Positions 44,016-52,986 are shown, numbered from the stretch's first letter. The stretch is 64,000 nucleotides of DNA from Actinoplanes sp. KI2 (GCF_025630775.1 NZ_JAOSZE010000013.1:147240-211239), one strand, 5' to 3'. Notes: generated from the letters alone by a model not told the origin. Numbers and translations are program-made.

Positions 44016-45758
44016 GTGAATTCGGCACACATGACGACACTGGCTCAGGGCATCGGGTACGGACGCGGATCGTCCGGCGAGCCGGTCCGGGAGCTGCAGC
44101 GGTACCTCGCCCGCTTCGGTTACCTCGCCGCCGAGGCCGGCGACCCGTACCGGAGAATGCGCGCCGGGAAACGGGCATTGCGCCCCGCCGCCGGCGAGTT
44201 CGACAGCGCCACGGTGGGCGCGCTCCGCCGGTTCCAGCGACACTTCCGCCTGCCGGTCACCGGCGTACTGGACGAGGCGACCGTCGGGCTCATGACACGA
44301 CCCCGTTGCGGGTTCCCTGACCTCCCCGCCAACTTCGTGGCGCCGGGCAACCGCTGGGATCACACAAACCTGACTTACCACGTCGACGATTACACCAGCG
44401 ACCTGTCGAAGGAGGACGTGGACGCGGCGCTCACCGCCGCGATGTCGCTGTGGTCGGCGGTGACGCCGCTGACGTTCACCGACTCCCCGAATCCGGACAT
44501 CCGCATCCGGTTCGTGAGCGGCGACCACGGCGACGGCTCGCCGTTCGACGGCGTCGGGAACGTCCTCGCGCACGCCTTCTTCCCCCCGCCGCCCGATGTG
44601 GACCTTGCCGGTGACGTCCACTTCGACGACGCGGAGACGTGGAGCTTGGCGCTGCCCGTACCCACCGGCGACACCGATCTGATCACGGTGGCGGCGCACG
44701 AGCTCGGCCACGCGCTCGGCCTGGGCCACAGCGACGACCCGGCCGCCCTGATGTGGCCCTTCTATGCGGGTGCCCACCGATACCTCGGCGTCGACGACGT
44801 GCGCGGCATGCAGTCTGTCTACGGCTCGTCGCTGCACGAGGTGCCGGGCTGGTTCGGCGCGGAGGACCAGGGCGCCTCCGTCGCCATCGGCGCCATCGCC
44901 GACCCCCAGCACAACGACCTCGTCGTGTTCCACGTCGACAACCCCGACGGAGAGAACCACGGCTACTACCGGATCGGCTGGAACCTCGACGCGGCCGGGA
45001 ATGCGACCGGCGGCTGGAGCGACGTGAAGGCCGTTCCCGGCTGGTTCGGAGCCGAGGATCAGGGCGCGGGTGTCGCCATCGGCGACGTGAACGGGTCGGG
45101 CCGGCCCGACCTGCTGGTCTTTCACGTCGACAACCCGGACGGCGAGAACTTCGGCTACTACCGGATCGGCTGGGACCTCGACGCCGCCGGCAACGTGACC
45201 GGCGGCTGGAGCGATATCAAGCCGGTGCCGGGCTGGTTCGGCTGGGAGGACGAGGGTGCGGCCTGCACACTCGCCGACCTGACCGGCAACGGGCGGCCCG
45301 ACCTGCTGGTCTTCCACATCGACAACCCGGACGGCGAGAACGTCGGCTACTACCGGACAGGCTGGGACCTCGATGCCGCCGGCAACGTGACCGGTGGTTG
45401 GAGCGACATCAAGCCGGTGCCGGGCTGGTTCGGCTGGGAGGACCAAGGCGGCGGCATCGCGGTGGCGGACGTGGCTCACGACGGCGGGCTCGATCTGGTG
45501 GTCTTCCACATCGACAACCCCGACGGAGAGAACCACGGCTACTACCGGATCGGCTGGAACCTCGACGCGGCCGGGAATGTGACCGGTGGCTGGAGCGACA
45601 TCAAGGCCGTCCGTGGCTGGTTCGGAGCCGAGGACCAGGGCGCCGGCATCGCCACCGCCGATCTCAACCGCAACGGCCGTACCGACCTGGTCGTCTTCCA
45701 CGTCGACAACCCCGACGGAGAGAACCACGGCTTCTACCGAGTTCTCACCGATCTCTGA
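44016..45758 (+). CDS. Matrixin-type (M10A) metalloprotease with PG-binding and five FG-GAP-like repeats
   Basis: 580 aa, from GTG 44016 (GGGAGGGAAAG upstream). Residues about 15-95 are a PG-binding_1/prodomain-like unit (LQRYLARFGYLAAEAG ... VGALRRFQRHF) ending in the cysteine switch PRCGFPD. The catalytic domain (about 110-270) has HELGHALGLGH (228-238) and a likely Met-turn (ALMWPF). Five near-identical repeats of about 62 residues follow, each VPGWFGxEDQG ... DLVVFHVDNPDGENxGYYRIG ... AAGNVTGGWSD, VCBS/FG-GAP-like. No signal peptide is evident. It is followed 61 nt later by a GTPase gene. Latency by Cys-Zn binding is inferred from eukaryotic MMPs. Confidence 0.87.
   Translation: MNSAHMTTLAQGIGYGRGSSGEPVRELQRYLARFGYLAAEAGDPYRRMRAGKRALRPAAGEFDSATVGALRRFQRHFRLPVTGVLDEATVGLMTRPRCGFPDLPANFVAPGNRWDHTNLTYHVDDYTSDLSKEDVDAALTAAMSLWSAVTPLTFTDSPNPDIRIRFVSGDHGDGSPFDGVGNVLAHAFFPPPPDVDLAGDVHFDDAETWSLALPVPTGDTDLITVAAHELGHALGLGHSDDPAALMWPFYAGAHRYLGVDDVRGMQSVYGSSLHEVPGWFGAEDQGASVAIGAIADPQHNDLVVFHVDNPDGENHGYYRIGWNLDAAGNATGGWSDVKAVPGWFGAEDQGAGVAIGDVNGSGRPDLLVFHVDNPDGENFGYYRIGWDLDAAGNVTGGWSDIKPVPGWFGWEDEGAACTLADLTGNGRPDLLVFHIDNPDGENVGYYRTGWDLDAAGNVTGGWSDIKPVPGWFGWEDQGGGIAVADVAHDGGLDLVVFHIDNPDGENHGYYRIGWNLDAAGNVTGGWSDIKAVRGWFGAEDQGAGIATADLNRNGRTDLVVFHVDNPDGENHGFYRVLTDL
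44840..45740. repeat. Five tandem ~187-bp coding repeats of the matrixin
   Basis: Units of about 62-63 codons start at EVPGWFG, AVPGWFG, PVPGWFG, PVPGWFG and AVRGWFG. They are nearly identical at DNA level (for example the stretch encoding NPDGENHGYYRIGWNLDAAG), so recent unit duplication or gene conversion is likely. Confidence 0.88.
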
Positions 45759-45819
45759 CAGCGCAGGGACATCGGCGCCGGTCACCGGCGCCGATGCCCC
45801 ACTTCCAGGAGGATGATCG

Positions 45820-46695
45820 ATGAACCTGTATCAACACCTGTCCGAAGAGGCTCAGGACTACGTCGACCAGATCCGCGACCGGCTGCAGGCCGAAGCGGCC
45901 AAGCCGCTGACGGTGGCGGTGATGGGGCAGACCGGCGTCGGCAAGAGCAGCCTGATCAACGCGTTGTTCGACACGCGGTTGCCGACCGACCCGGTCCGGC
46001 CGTGCACAATGGAGCCCGCCGAGGTGACCGTGGAGAGCAAGTCGGCCCGTCACCCGCTGACCTTCGTCGACCTGCCCGGGGTGGGGGAGAGCGCGGCCGC
46101 CGATCCGCGCTACTTCACCATGTACCGGCGGTTCCTCGACGCGGCGGACGTGGTCCTGTGGGCGGTGCACGCCGACTCACGCAGCCTCGCCGGTGATGTG
46201 GCCCTGATCCACCGGCTGCTGAACGGGGCGCCGGACCTGGGCAAGATCACCTTCGTGCTCACGAAGGCAGACCTGGTCCATGCCGACCCGTGGATCGTGC
46301 CGCTGGAGGCCGGCCTGCCCGCGCGGGTGACCGTCCAGCCCGGCCCGGCCACCGCGGACCTGCTTGCCCAGAAGATCCGGTTCGTACGCGAGACCTTCGG
46401 GGCCACGCCGGCCGCCGGCAGCGACGAAGTTGTCCTGCCCATCGCCTGCTCGTCCGTTCTGCGCTACAACCTGGCGGGCGTGATGACGGCCGTCGTGGAC
46501 CGGCTGAACGCTCTGGCGATCCGGCGGCTGATCCCGCACCTGCGCATCGACGAGCTCGACTTGGCCGATGCGCAGGACGTGCTGGCGACGACCGACGTCA
46601 TGGTGCTCGACCTGCAGCGTCGCGCGGCGCTGCGTTTCGCGGATCTGGTTGCCGGGGCGCTGGCCGCTCCCGTGCCCGTTGGCGGTGAGCAGTGA
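45820..46695 (+). CDS. P-loop GTPase (Era/dynamin-like superfamily)
   Basis: 291 aa. G1 GQTGVGKSS (36-44), a candidate G2 Thr in RPCTMEP, G3 DLPG (about 86-89) and G4 TKAD (about 149-152) are complete, so GTP binding is expected. The C-terminal about 90 residues are helical. AGGAGG lies 8 nt before ATG 45820. Its stop overlaps the next small gene (TGATG). Similar 50S-ribosome-binding-like/GTPase HSR1 proteins are paired with small tail-helix proteins; the partner and role here are unknown. Confidence 0.85.
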   Translation: MNLYQHLSEEAQDYVDQIRDRLQAEAAKPLTVAVMGQTGVGKSSLINALFDTRLPTDPVRPCTMEPAEVTVESKSARHPLTFVDLPGVGESAAADPRYFTMYRRFLDAADVVLWAVHADSRSLAGDVALIHRLLNGAPDLGKITFVLTKADLVHADPWIVPLEAGLPARVTVQPGPATADLLAQKIRFVRETFGATPAAGSDEVVLPIACSSVLRYNLAGVMTAVVDRLNALAIRRLIPHLRIDELDLADAQDVLATTDVMVLDLQRRAALRFADLVAGALAAPVPVGGEQ

Positions 46696-46910
46696 TGGCG
46701 GCGGAATCCGACCTTGACGAGATCATGCAGTACGTCGAGCAGCAGCTGCGCAGCAACCAGCACGTGCGGGAAAAACTCGCCGCCGCCGTGCGTAGCAAGG
46801 ACGAGAGTGCCGTACGCCTGGTGGCATCGGCGCTGTGGAAAGGCCTGAAGGCGGTCGCGCCGGTCGCCCTGTCCATCATCCTGGCAATATTCGGTTTCCC
46901 GTCATCCTGA
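46695..46910 (+). CDS. Small protein with C-terminal hydrophobic helix, GTPase partner
   Basis: 71 aa, ATG 46695 overlapping the GTPase stop. The N-terminal half is a charged helix (DLDEIMQYVEQQLRSNQHVREKLAAAVRS), and the C-terminus VAPVALSIILAIFGFP could insert in the membrane. Translational coupling suggests it recruits the GTPase to the membrane; this is inference. Confidence 0.75.
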   Translation: MAAESDLDEIMQYVEQQLRSNQHVREKLAAAVRSKDESAVRLVASALWKGLKAVAPVALSIILAIFGFPSS

Positions 46911-46928
46911 TCACTTTCTTGCCCGAGG

Positions 46929-46965
46929 GCGGCGCGCCGGTGTGCTGAACACGCCGGCGCGCCGC
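46929..46965. terminator. Strong bidirectional-looking hairpin
   Basis: GCGGCGCGCCGG (46929-46940) pairs with CCGGCGCGCCGC (46954-46965) around a 13-nt loop. It sits between the convergent GTPase operon and the ABC operon and probably terminates both. Confidence 0.75.
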
Positions 46966-46999
46966 ACGATCTCGACAAGTGGGATATTCGACGTCGCTG

Positions 47000-47638
47000 T
47001 CACGAGACCCGTGCAGCGCAGCGTGGCCCGCGCCCTGCGGCTGAGCTCCATCGTGAAGCAGCGTCCCGCAGTCCGAACAGTGTCAGCAGCACTGCGCCGG
47101 CGCCAAGCACTGCCCAGGCTTCCCGGCTCGTCCGCCAGCCGCTACCCGGGCCGCCGGTGAGCCAAGGCCCCAGCGCTGTGCCCTGATCGAGCAGCACGAT
47201 CAGGGCCAGCACACCGGTCGCGGCCAGCCCCGGGTCGGCGCGCCCGGTGCACCGGACGCCGGCGGCGCAGGCGATCGCGATCATCGCGGCGGCTTCGACG
47301 GCCAGCCCTCCCCACGGCAGGGCCGGAACGCGCGCCGCCAGCAACGCCATGATCGCCGGCCATGTCACGGTGAGAGTGAGCACGGCACAGCCCACGGGCG
47401 CGAGCCGGCGACGCACGCGGGGTTTCGGCGCCGCGTCGAGCACGGGCGCCGCCGGATCGCGCAGCGGCGCCGCGGCGGCCGTGGCGAGCACGAGGTTGAC
47501 GCCGTGCCCCAAGAAGACCACACCGGGCAGGCCACCGTCCTGCCCGAGCATTGGGGGCACGACAACGACGGCGCAGCCGGCCGCGATCGCGCCGGTCAGC
47601 CAGCCGGGGCGCGTCAACCGCCACCAGTACGCGTTCAT
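47000..47638 (-). CDS. Multi-spanning membrane protein, last gene of the sigma-ABC operon
   Basis: 212 aa with about six hydrophobic segments (GAIAAGCAVVVVPPMLG, VGCAVLTLTVTWPAIMALLA, AWAVLGAGAVLLTLFGL). It is not obviously similar to the three preceding paralogues but probably forms part of the same exporter or an immunity-type membrane complex. ATG 47638 overlaps the preceding gene by 4 nt. Confidence 0.7.
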   Translation of the reverse strand: MNAYWWRLTRPGWLTGAIAAGCAVVVVPPMLGQDGGLPGVVFLGHGVNLVLATAAAAPLRDPAAPVLDAAPKPRVRRRLAPVGCAVLTLTVTWPAIMALLAARVPALPWGGLAVEAAAMIAIACAAGVRCTGRADPGLAATGVLALIVLLDQGTALGPWLTGGPGSGWRTSREAWAVLGAGAVLLTLFGLRDAASRWSSAAGRGPRCAARVS

Positions 47639-48468
47639 GGTCGGAGCTGGAGCATGCCCGCGAGCACGGTGACTGCCGTGGTTGCGGTCGCGGCCATCCA
47701 CAGCGCCCGGCGAGGCCCGGGGGTTCGCAGGAGGGCGGCGATGCCGGCCAGCACGCCGAGGCCGAGCAGATAGGTCAGGTGCCACATTTCCTGGTGCGCC
47801 GGTTGTGGCGGCAGCATTCCTTGCGTTCCACCTACCCAGACCGGCCACAGCGCGAACCAGGTCCGGGTCGGCATCGAGTCGGTGAACTGGTAGAGCAGCA
47901 GGAATTCGAGCACGAGGCCGAGTGCGGCCAGCGGGAGTGCCCCGGGCCGCGGGAGCCAGCGCGCCACGGCGACGCCGAGCAGCCCGGCTCCGAGTACCAG
48001 CGCGGGCAATTGCAGGTACTCCGGAGCGCTGCGCTGGTAGACGGCGGTGAGCGGGTCGGAGGTGGAGGGTGTGGTGAACGCGCCGATCAGCACCAGGACA
48101 AGCGTCGTGATCACGCCGACCACGAACGGCCCTCGCAGCAGCCCCAGAATGGCGGCGACTGTCCGCTGACGCCCGTCGACCGGCGTGCAGTCGAACGGCT
48201 CACGCACCCGGCGGCGGTAGGTGGCGGCCGCGATCCGGTTGCCGGCGATCAGCGTTACCGGGGCGTACACCAGCAGAAGGTCCAGACACACGACGGTGTA
48301 CGCGGCATTCGCCGGCGGGCCGTTGTCCTGAAACGGCGCGCTGACGCCGAAGACGGCGAGATAGAGGACTGCGACCCCGTACACCGGGTGGCGTAACAAC
48401 CGGCGGGCTTCGACGGCGCCGAGTTGCCGGGCGGCGGGTGTCAGGGCTGTCGCCGTGGTCGCGTCCAT
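47635..48468 (-). CDS. ABC-type membrane protein, paralogue 3 of 3
   Basis: 277 aa, about six to seven TM segments. It shares MDATTATALTPAARQLG at the N-terminus, YRRRVREPFDCTPVDGRQRT in the middle and EMWHLTYLLGLGVLAGIAAL at the C-terminus with the two genes upstream. It is likely a permease-type subunit working with the ATPase at 50164. Two nt separate it from the previous stop. Confidence 0.78.
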   Translation of the reverse strand: MDATTATALTPAARQLGAVEARRLLRHPVYGVAVLYLAVFGVSAPFQDNGPPANAAYTVVCLDLLLVYAPVTLIAGNRIAAATYRRRVREPFDCTPVDGRQRTVAAILGLLRGPFVVGVITTLVLVLIGAFTTPSTSDPLTAVYQRSAPEYLQLPALVLGAGLLGVAVARWLPRPGALPLAALGLVLEFLLLYQFTDSMPTRTWFALWPVWVGGTQGMLPPQPAHQEMWHLTYLLGLGVLAGIAALLRTPGPRRALWMAATATTAVTVLAGMLQLRP

Positions 48469-48470
48469 GG

Positions 48471-49310
48471 TCAGCCCAGTTGTTGCCAGGAGGCCAGGAC
48501 CGTCACGGCGACCGCAGCGCCGGCGGCGAGCCACAGAGCGCGGCGCGGGCCGGAGGTGCGCAGCAGGGCCGCGATGCCGGCCAGCACACCGAGGCCGAGC
48601 AGGTACGTCAGGTGCCACATCTCCTGGTCGAGCGGCTGCCGGGGCAACATCCCCTGCGCGCCGTCCACCCAGACCGGCCACAGCGCGAACCACGTCCGGC
48701 CGTGCATCACGGCCCCGTCGGCCATCTCCGTCATCCCGATCGTGCCGAACCAGATCACGATAGCGACCAGTGGCAGCGCGCCGGGCCACGGCAGCCAGCG
48801 GGCGACCGCGATGCCCAACAATCCGGCGCCGAGTACGATCGCCGGCAGCTGCAGGTATTCCAGCGCCGTCCGGGGGTAGACCGCGTCGCTGCGATCGGCG
48901 GTGTCGCCAGTGGTGAATTCCTGGAGCGCCAACAGCACGGGGATACCGATCAGGCCGACCAGCAGGGGACCGCGCAGCAGCCCCAGAATGACCGCCACGG
49001 CTCGCTGGCGGTCGTCGACCGGCGCTCCGTCGAACGGATCGCGCACGCTGCGCCGATAGGTCGCGGCAGCGGTGCGGTTGGCGGCGACGAGGGTGACCGG
49101 CGCGTACGCGAGAAACAGACTGAGAAACACCAGTTGGTAGACGAAGTTCGGTCGCGGGCCGCCCTCGTGGTGCGCCATGGCCGAGACGGCGAAGACGGCC
49201 GGGTACAACAACGCCACCGGGTACGCCGGGTGCCGCAGCATTCGCCGTGCCTCGATCGCGCCGAGTTGCCGGGCGGCGGGTGTCAGAGCAGTCGCCGTGG
49301 TCGCATCCAT
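48471..49310 (-). CDS. ABC-type membrane protein, paralogue 2 of 3
   Basis: 279 aa. The N-terminal MDATTATALTPAARQLGAIE is almost identical to that of paralogue 3, also at DNA level, while the middle is more diverged. Six to seven TM segments. The conserved loop YRRSVRDPFDGAPVDDRQR lies between TM segments and may contact the ATPase. Confidence 0.78.
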   Translation of the reverse strand: MDATTATALTPAARQLGAIEARRMLRHPAYPVALLYPAVFAVSAMAHHEGGPRPNFVYQLVFLSLFLAYAPVTLVAANRTAAATYRRSVRDPFDGAPVDDRQRAVAVILGLLRGPLLVGLIGIPVLLALQEFTTGDTADRSDAVYPRTALEYLQLPAIVLGAGLLGIAVARWLPWPGALPLVAIVIWFGTIGMTEMADGAVMHGRTWFALWPVWVDGAQGMLPRQPLDQEMWHLTYLLGLGVLAGIAALLRTSGPRRALWLAAGAAVAVTVLASWQQLG

Positions 49311-49312
49311 GG

Positions 49313-50167
49313 TCAGCTCAGCTGTCGCCAGGAGGCGAGGACCGTGACGGCGGCCGTCGTGCCGGCGGCGAGCCACAAGGCGCGGCGCGGTCCGTGGGTG
49401 CGCAGCAACGCGGCGATGCCGGCCAGCACGCCCAGCCCGAGCAGATACGCCAGGTGCCACATCACCTGGCTGAGCGGTGGCCGAATCAGTGCGTCCTGGG
49501 GCGATCCGGATGTCCAAACCGGCCACAGCGCAAACCACGCCCGTGTCGGGACCGTGTCGGCATTCGTGAACTCCGCCATCTGTATCGTGCCGAGCCACAG
49601 CACGAGCGCGACCAGAGGCAGCGCGCCGGGCCGGGGAAGCCAGCGGGCGACCGCGATGCCGAGCAGCCCGGCGCCGAGCACAAGCGCCGGCAGCTGCAGG
49701 TACTCCAGGACGGTCTGCTGGTAGATGGCGTCGTCGGGCACGACGGTGTCCACGGTGGTGAACTGCTGGAGGACCAGCAGCACCGGGACACCGGCCAGCC
49801 CGACCACCATCGGGCCGCGGAGTACGCCGAGTATGGTCGCGGCGGTGCGTTGCCGGTCGTCGACCGGGGTGCAGTCGAGCGGGTCGCGCACGCGGCGGCG
49901 GTAGGTGGAAGCGGCGGTGCGGTTGGCGGCGACCAGCGTGACCGGTGCGTATACCAGGAACAGGCTCAGAGCCACGACGCCGTAAACGGCGTTCCCGAGC
50001 GTGCCACCCTCGTGCAGGACGATGAGCTGGACGGCGTAGGCGGTGGTGTACAGCAGCGCTACCGGATACGCCGGGTGCCGCAGCATCCGTCGAGCCTCCA
50101 AGCTCGCCAACTGCCGGGCGGCCCCGGTCGACGCCGACGCTTGAGGTGTTCCGATCAGCGCGCTCAT
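49313..50167 (-). CDS. ABC-type membrane protein, paralogue 1 of 3
   Basis: 284 aa with the same plan as the next two genes: ARQLASLEARRMLRHPAYPV, YRRRVRDPLDCTPVDDRQRT and QVMWHLAYLLGLGVLAGIAA. ATG 50167 overlaps the ATPase stop by 4 nt. The N-terminus (MSALIGTPQASAST) differs from that of the other two. Confidence 0.8.
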   Translation of the reverse strand: MSALIGTPQASASTGAARQLASLEARRMLRHPAYPVALLYTTAYAVQLIVLHEGGTLGNAVYGVVALSLFLVYAPVTLVAANRTAASTYRRRVRDPLDCTPVDDRQRTAATILGVLRGPMVVGLAGVPVLLVLQQFTTVDTVVPDDAIYQQTVLEYLQLPALVLGAGLLGIAVARWLPRPGALPLVALVLWLGTIQMAEFTNADTVPTRAWFALWPVWTSGSPQDALIRPPLSQVMWHLAYLLGLGVLAGIAALLRTHGPRRALWLAAGTTAAVTVLASWRQLS

Positions 50168-51030
50168 CGGACGGCCGTTTGCGGGCTGATCTGCGCCGCA
50201 TCGACCAGCAGCAGGTATCCGTCCTCGAGGGAGGCGTCGGCAAGGGTGGCGCCGGGTGGCGGGGTGCCGACCTGGTGCAGCGTGCCGGTGCTGGTGCGCC
50301 AGGCGAGCCGGGCGCCGGGGTCGCGCCGGTCGGCGGTCCAGACCCGGCCGGTCGCCGTGGCGGCGAGGTCCTCCGGCGCGCCGTCGAAGCGCACCCGGCC
50401 CTCGTGCAGCACCACGACGCGGGGGCAGAACGCGGCGACGTCCTCGGTCTGGTGGGTGGACACGATGACGCACCGGTCCTCGGCGAGGGCGGAGACGGTG
50501 TCGCGGAACCGCAGGCGCTGCTCCGGGTCGAGACCGACGGTGGGCTCGTCGAGTACGAGCAGCCGCGGGTCGCCGAGCAGCGCCTGCGCGATGACCAGGC
50601 GCCGCTTCATGCCGCCGGACAGGCGCCGGACGCGGCGGCCGGCGACCGGGGTGAGGCCGACGACGTCCAGGACCCGGCGGACCTCGTCATGGCGGGCGCG
50701 GCGGCCGGTCATCTCCTTGAGGATGGCGACGTAGTCGACGTACTCGAAGGCGGTGAACCCGCTGGGAAAGCCCGTCTCCTGCGGCACGTAGCCGAGCCGG
50801 CGGCGGATCTCGGTGCGCGCGGCCGGCTCACCGGTGTCGTAGCCCAGCAGCTGCACACTTCCCGCGTCCGGCGCCGTCACGGTGGCCAGGATGCGCAGCA
50901 GCGTGGTCTTGCCCGCGCCGTTCGGCCCGAGCAGCCCTACGATCCCGGCTGCGGCATCGAGGGTGACGGCGTTCAGCACCCGCTGTCGCCCGTAGCTCTT
51001 GCTCACCTGGGTGAGCCGGATGTCGGTCAC
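50164..51030 (-). CDS. ABC transporter ATP-binding protein
   Basis: 288 aa. Walker A GPNGAGKTT (about 35-43), Q-loop YVPQE, signature RLSGGMKRR (about 136-144), Walker B LLVLDEPTVGLDP and the H-loop STHQTED. The type matches drug-, bacteriocin- or lantibiotic-type exporters (CcmA-like). GTG 51030 with AAGGAG upstream. It presumably energises the paralogous membrane proteins encoded next. Confidence 0.9.
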   Translation of the reverse strand: MTDIRLTQVSKSYGRQRVLNAVTLDAAAGIVGLLGPNGAGKTTLLRILATVTAPDAGSVQLLGYDTGEPAARTEIRRRLGYVPQETGFPSGFTAFEYVDYVAILKEMTGRRARHDEVRRVLDVVGLTPVAGRRVRRLSGGMKRRLVIAQALLGDPRLLVLDEPTVGLDPEQRLRFRDTVSALAEDRCVIVSTHQTEDVAAFCPRVVVLHEGRVRFDGAPEDLAATATGRVWTADRRDPGARLAWRTSTGTLHQVGTPPPGATLADASLEDGYLLLVDAAQISPQTAVR

Positions 51031-51836
51031 GGGAATCTCCTTGTACGGGTCCGCAGCACGGTCACCGCCGCCACGGCCAGGACGACCACCAGGGACAGCA
51101 GCTGCACGGCCGGAGAGAAGGCGCTCAACGTCGACCCGGTGGCCACCCGGGTGGTCACCACGTATGCCACCCACAACGTGGCCAGCCCGGCGATGGCCGG
51201 GCCGGCACCGATCAGCGGTTCGGCGATCAGGCTCACCCCGGCCAGGGCAAGACCCGGCAGCAACCACAGCGCAGCCTGCGCGGTGTAGGGCAGTACCGCG
51301 CCGCCGACCAGCAGCAGCAGCGCCGTCATCGGCACAACCGGCAGGCAACGCAGCAGGATCAGGCGCAGCCGCGGGTACGGAGCGGCGGCCGCGACGTCAT
51401 GCATCGGGAACGCCCCCGGCCCGTAGGCGAGCGCGACACCGGTGAGCGGCGCGAGCGGCGCCACGGTGAGGAACCACATGCCGACGGTCAGATCCTGCAT
51501 ATCCTGGGCGAGCAGGGCGAAGGCGGCGACCAGCACGCACCCGATCACCCACGCCCGGCGTGCCGCGGACGCGCCGGCCGCCAGCCGAGCTGCCGGCGCG
51601 GAGAGACCCAGACCAATCAGCACACGCTCGAACAGCGACACCCGGGGCCGGTCCACCCGGTCGCCGATCTCGGTCCAAGCTCGAGCCAGCAGGGTCGGGT
51701 CGGCGTGCGGAGCTATCGCCGCCCGGCAACGGGCGCAGCCGGTCACGTGCTGCTCCACGGAGGCGGCGCGTGCCCGGTCGAGGCGGCCCTCGGCGTACGC
51801 GCCCAGGAGCTGGTCATCAGCGTGCCACGGGGTCAT
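51027..51836 (-). CDS. Zinc-finger (zf-HC2) anti-sigma factor fused to a multi-TM domain
   Basis: 269 aa. The N-terminal ZAS motif is H30-x3-C34-x2-C37 (HVTGCARC), preceded by the helix DQLLGAYAEGRLD. About six TM helices follow, far more than the single helix of typical RsrA/RskA factors. It should hold the upstream sigma factor inactive at the membrane. ATGA overlap with the sigma gene. Confidence 0.85.
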   Translation of the reverse strand: MTPWHADDQLLGAYAEGRLDRARAASVEQHVTGCARCRAAIAPHADPTLLARAWTEIGDRVDRPRVSLFERVLIGLGLSAPAARLAAGASAARRAWVIGCVLVAAFALLAQDMQDLTVGMWFLTVAPLAPLTGVALAYGPGAFPMHDVAAAAPYPRLRLILLRCLPVVPMTALLLLVGGAVLPYTAQAALWLLPGLALAGVSLIAEPLIGAGPAIAGLATLWVAYVVTTRVATGSTLSAFSPAVQLLSLVVVLAVAAVTVLRTRTRRFP

Positions 51837-52348
51837 GACAGCGCCTCCCTCAACAGGGTGCGGGCGCGAGCCATCCGGGTCTTGACCGTGCCCTGGGGAA
51901 TGTGGAGCAGCTTGGCCGCCTCGCGGGTGGTCAGGCCGTCCAGGACGGTCGCCTGCACCACCGCGTGCAGCTCGGGGGACAAGCGGTTGAGCGCGGCGCC
52001 CAGGCCGGCGTACTCGACACCGAGCAACACCTGCTCCTCGGCCGAGGCCACCACCGGGTCGGGCACCGTCGACAGCGGCCGATACGCGGGCCGTTTCGCC
52101 AGGAGATCAACGAGGCGCCGCATCGCGATCCCCCAGAGCCAGGCGGCCACGTCGCCATCGCCGCGCCACCGGCCGGCCCCCCGCCACGCGGCCACGAACG
52201 TGTCCTGCAACGCCTCGGCCACCAGGTCGGTGTCGGCGCAGCGGCGCCGCAGCCGCACCTGCAGCCACGGCGCGTGCCGGGCGTACAGCTCCGACAACGC
52301 GTCCCGGTCGCCCTCGGCGACCGCTGCGATGAGATCGGCGTCGTCCAC
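51833..52348 (-). CDS. ECF RNA polymerase sigma factor
   Basis: 171 aa. Region 2: DALSELYARHAPWLQVRLRR, LQDTFVAAWRGAGRWRG. Region 4: LSPELHAVVQATVLDGLTTR followed by EAAKLLHIPQGTVKTRMARA. GTG 52348 with GAGGAGG 4 nt upstream. First gene of a seven-gene operon; it probably activates that operon's own promoter when released by the anti-sigma factor. Confidence 0.88.
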   Translation of the reverse strand: MDDADLIAAVAEGDRDALSELYARHAPWLQVRLRRRCADTDLVAEALQDTFVAAWRGAGRWRGDGDVAAWLWGIAMRRLVDLLAKRPAYRPLSTVPDPVVASAEEQVLLGVEYAGLGAALNRLSPELHAVVQATVLDGLTTREAAKLLHIPQGTVKTRMARARTLLREALS

Positions 52349-52614
52349 AACGCCTCCTCTCCGGCCTTTGGTCAGTCTGTCCGGCCGGAACGCCGATCGG
52401 TTCATGAACAACTCGGCTTTCTGAGGCCGACGCGCTCGACGAGCCGAAACCGATCCGAGGGCTGTCGGTTGAACCGGCCGTTTCGGTTCGAGGTGGCCCG
52501 CCGGACTTCGCGATGTGCACAGGACGCGCCATTGGCACGGCGATCGAGAACCGTGCCTGCTTCTGGCGCCGACATCCGAGCATCCAACCGACGCCCTGAG
52601 GGAGGAGTGCACTG

Positions 52615-52986
52615 ATGTTGACCACGGACATCCTCACCGCCGCGCGGGCGGAAGCCTTGTTTGCCAGCAACCTGGCGACCGGCTCCGCAGTGCGCCCGGC
52701 CGCCGCGACAGCGGCGATCACCAACGCCATCCACCGGTACGGCGGAAGCCGGGGCTGCGCGGCTCTAGTCGCCGAGGAATTCGGCGACTACCCGGATACC
52801 GCGGCGCCCAGAATGCAATGGGCCCGCCGCGTGGTCGCGCAGTCGTATCGGCGAGGACCCATCAGCGGGGATTCACCGACGCCACGCACCTTCATCGCCC
52901 CGGTCCGACGGAGCCGGATCCCCCTCTTGGTTCCTGCGAACCCGTTAGCCAACCGTCAGCTCGGTGCGTGTGAGTCGGGGATATGA
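52615..52986 (+). CDS. Small conserved actinobacterial hypothetical protein
   Basis: 123 aa, ATG 52615 with GGGAGGAG. The first about 80 residues (LTTDILTAARAEALFASNLA, YGGSRGCAALVAEEFGDYPD, MQWARRVV) resemble a short helical protein found widely in actinobacteria without known function. The tail after about residue 85 is basic and low-complexity and may be an extension. It overlaps the HTH gene by ATGA. Confidence 0.65.
   Translation: MLTTDILTAARAEALFASNLATGSAVRPAAATAAITNAIHRYGGSRGCAALVAEEFGDYPDTAAPRMQWARRVVAQSYRRGPISGDSPTPRTFIAPVRRSRIPLLVPANPLANRQLGACESGI

Noticed and set aside
44840..45740. Long direct repeats considered as a mobile element
   Set aside because: They are in-frame protein repeats of the matrixin gene.
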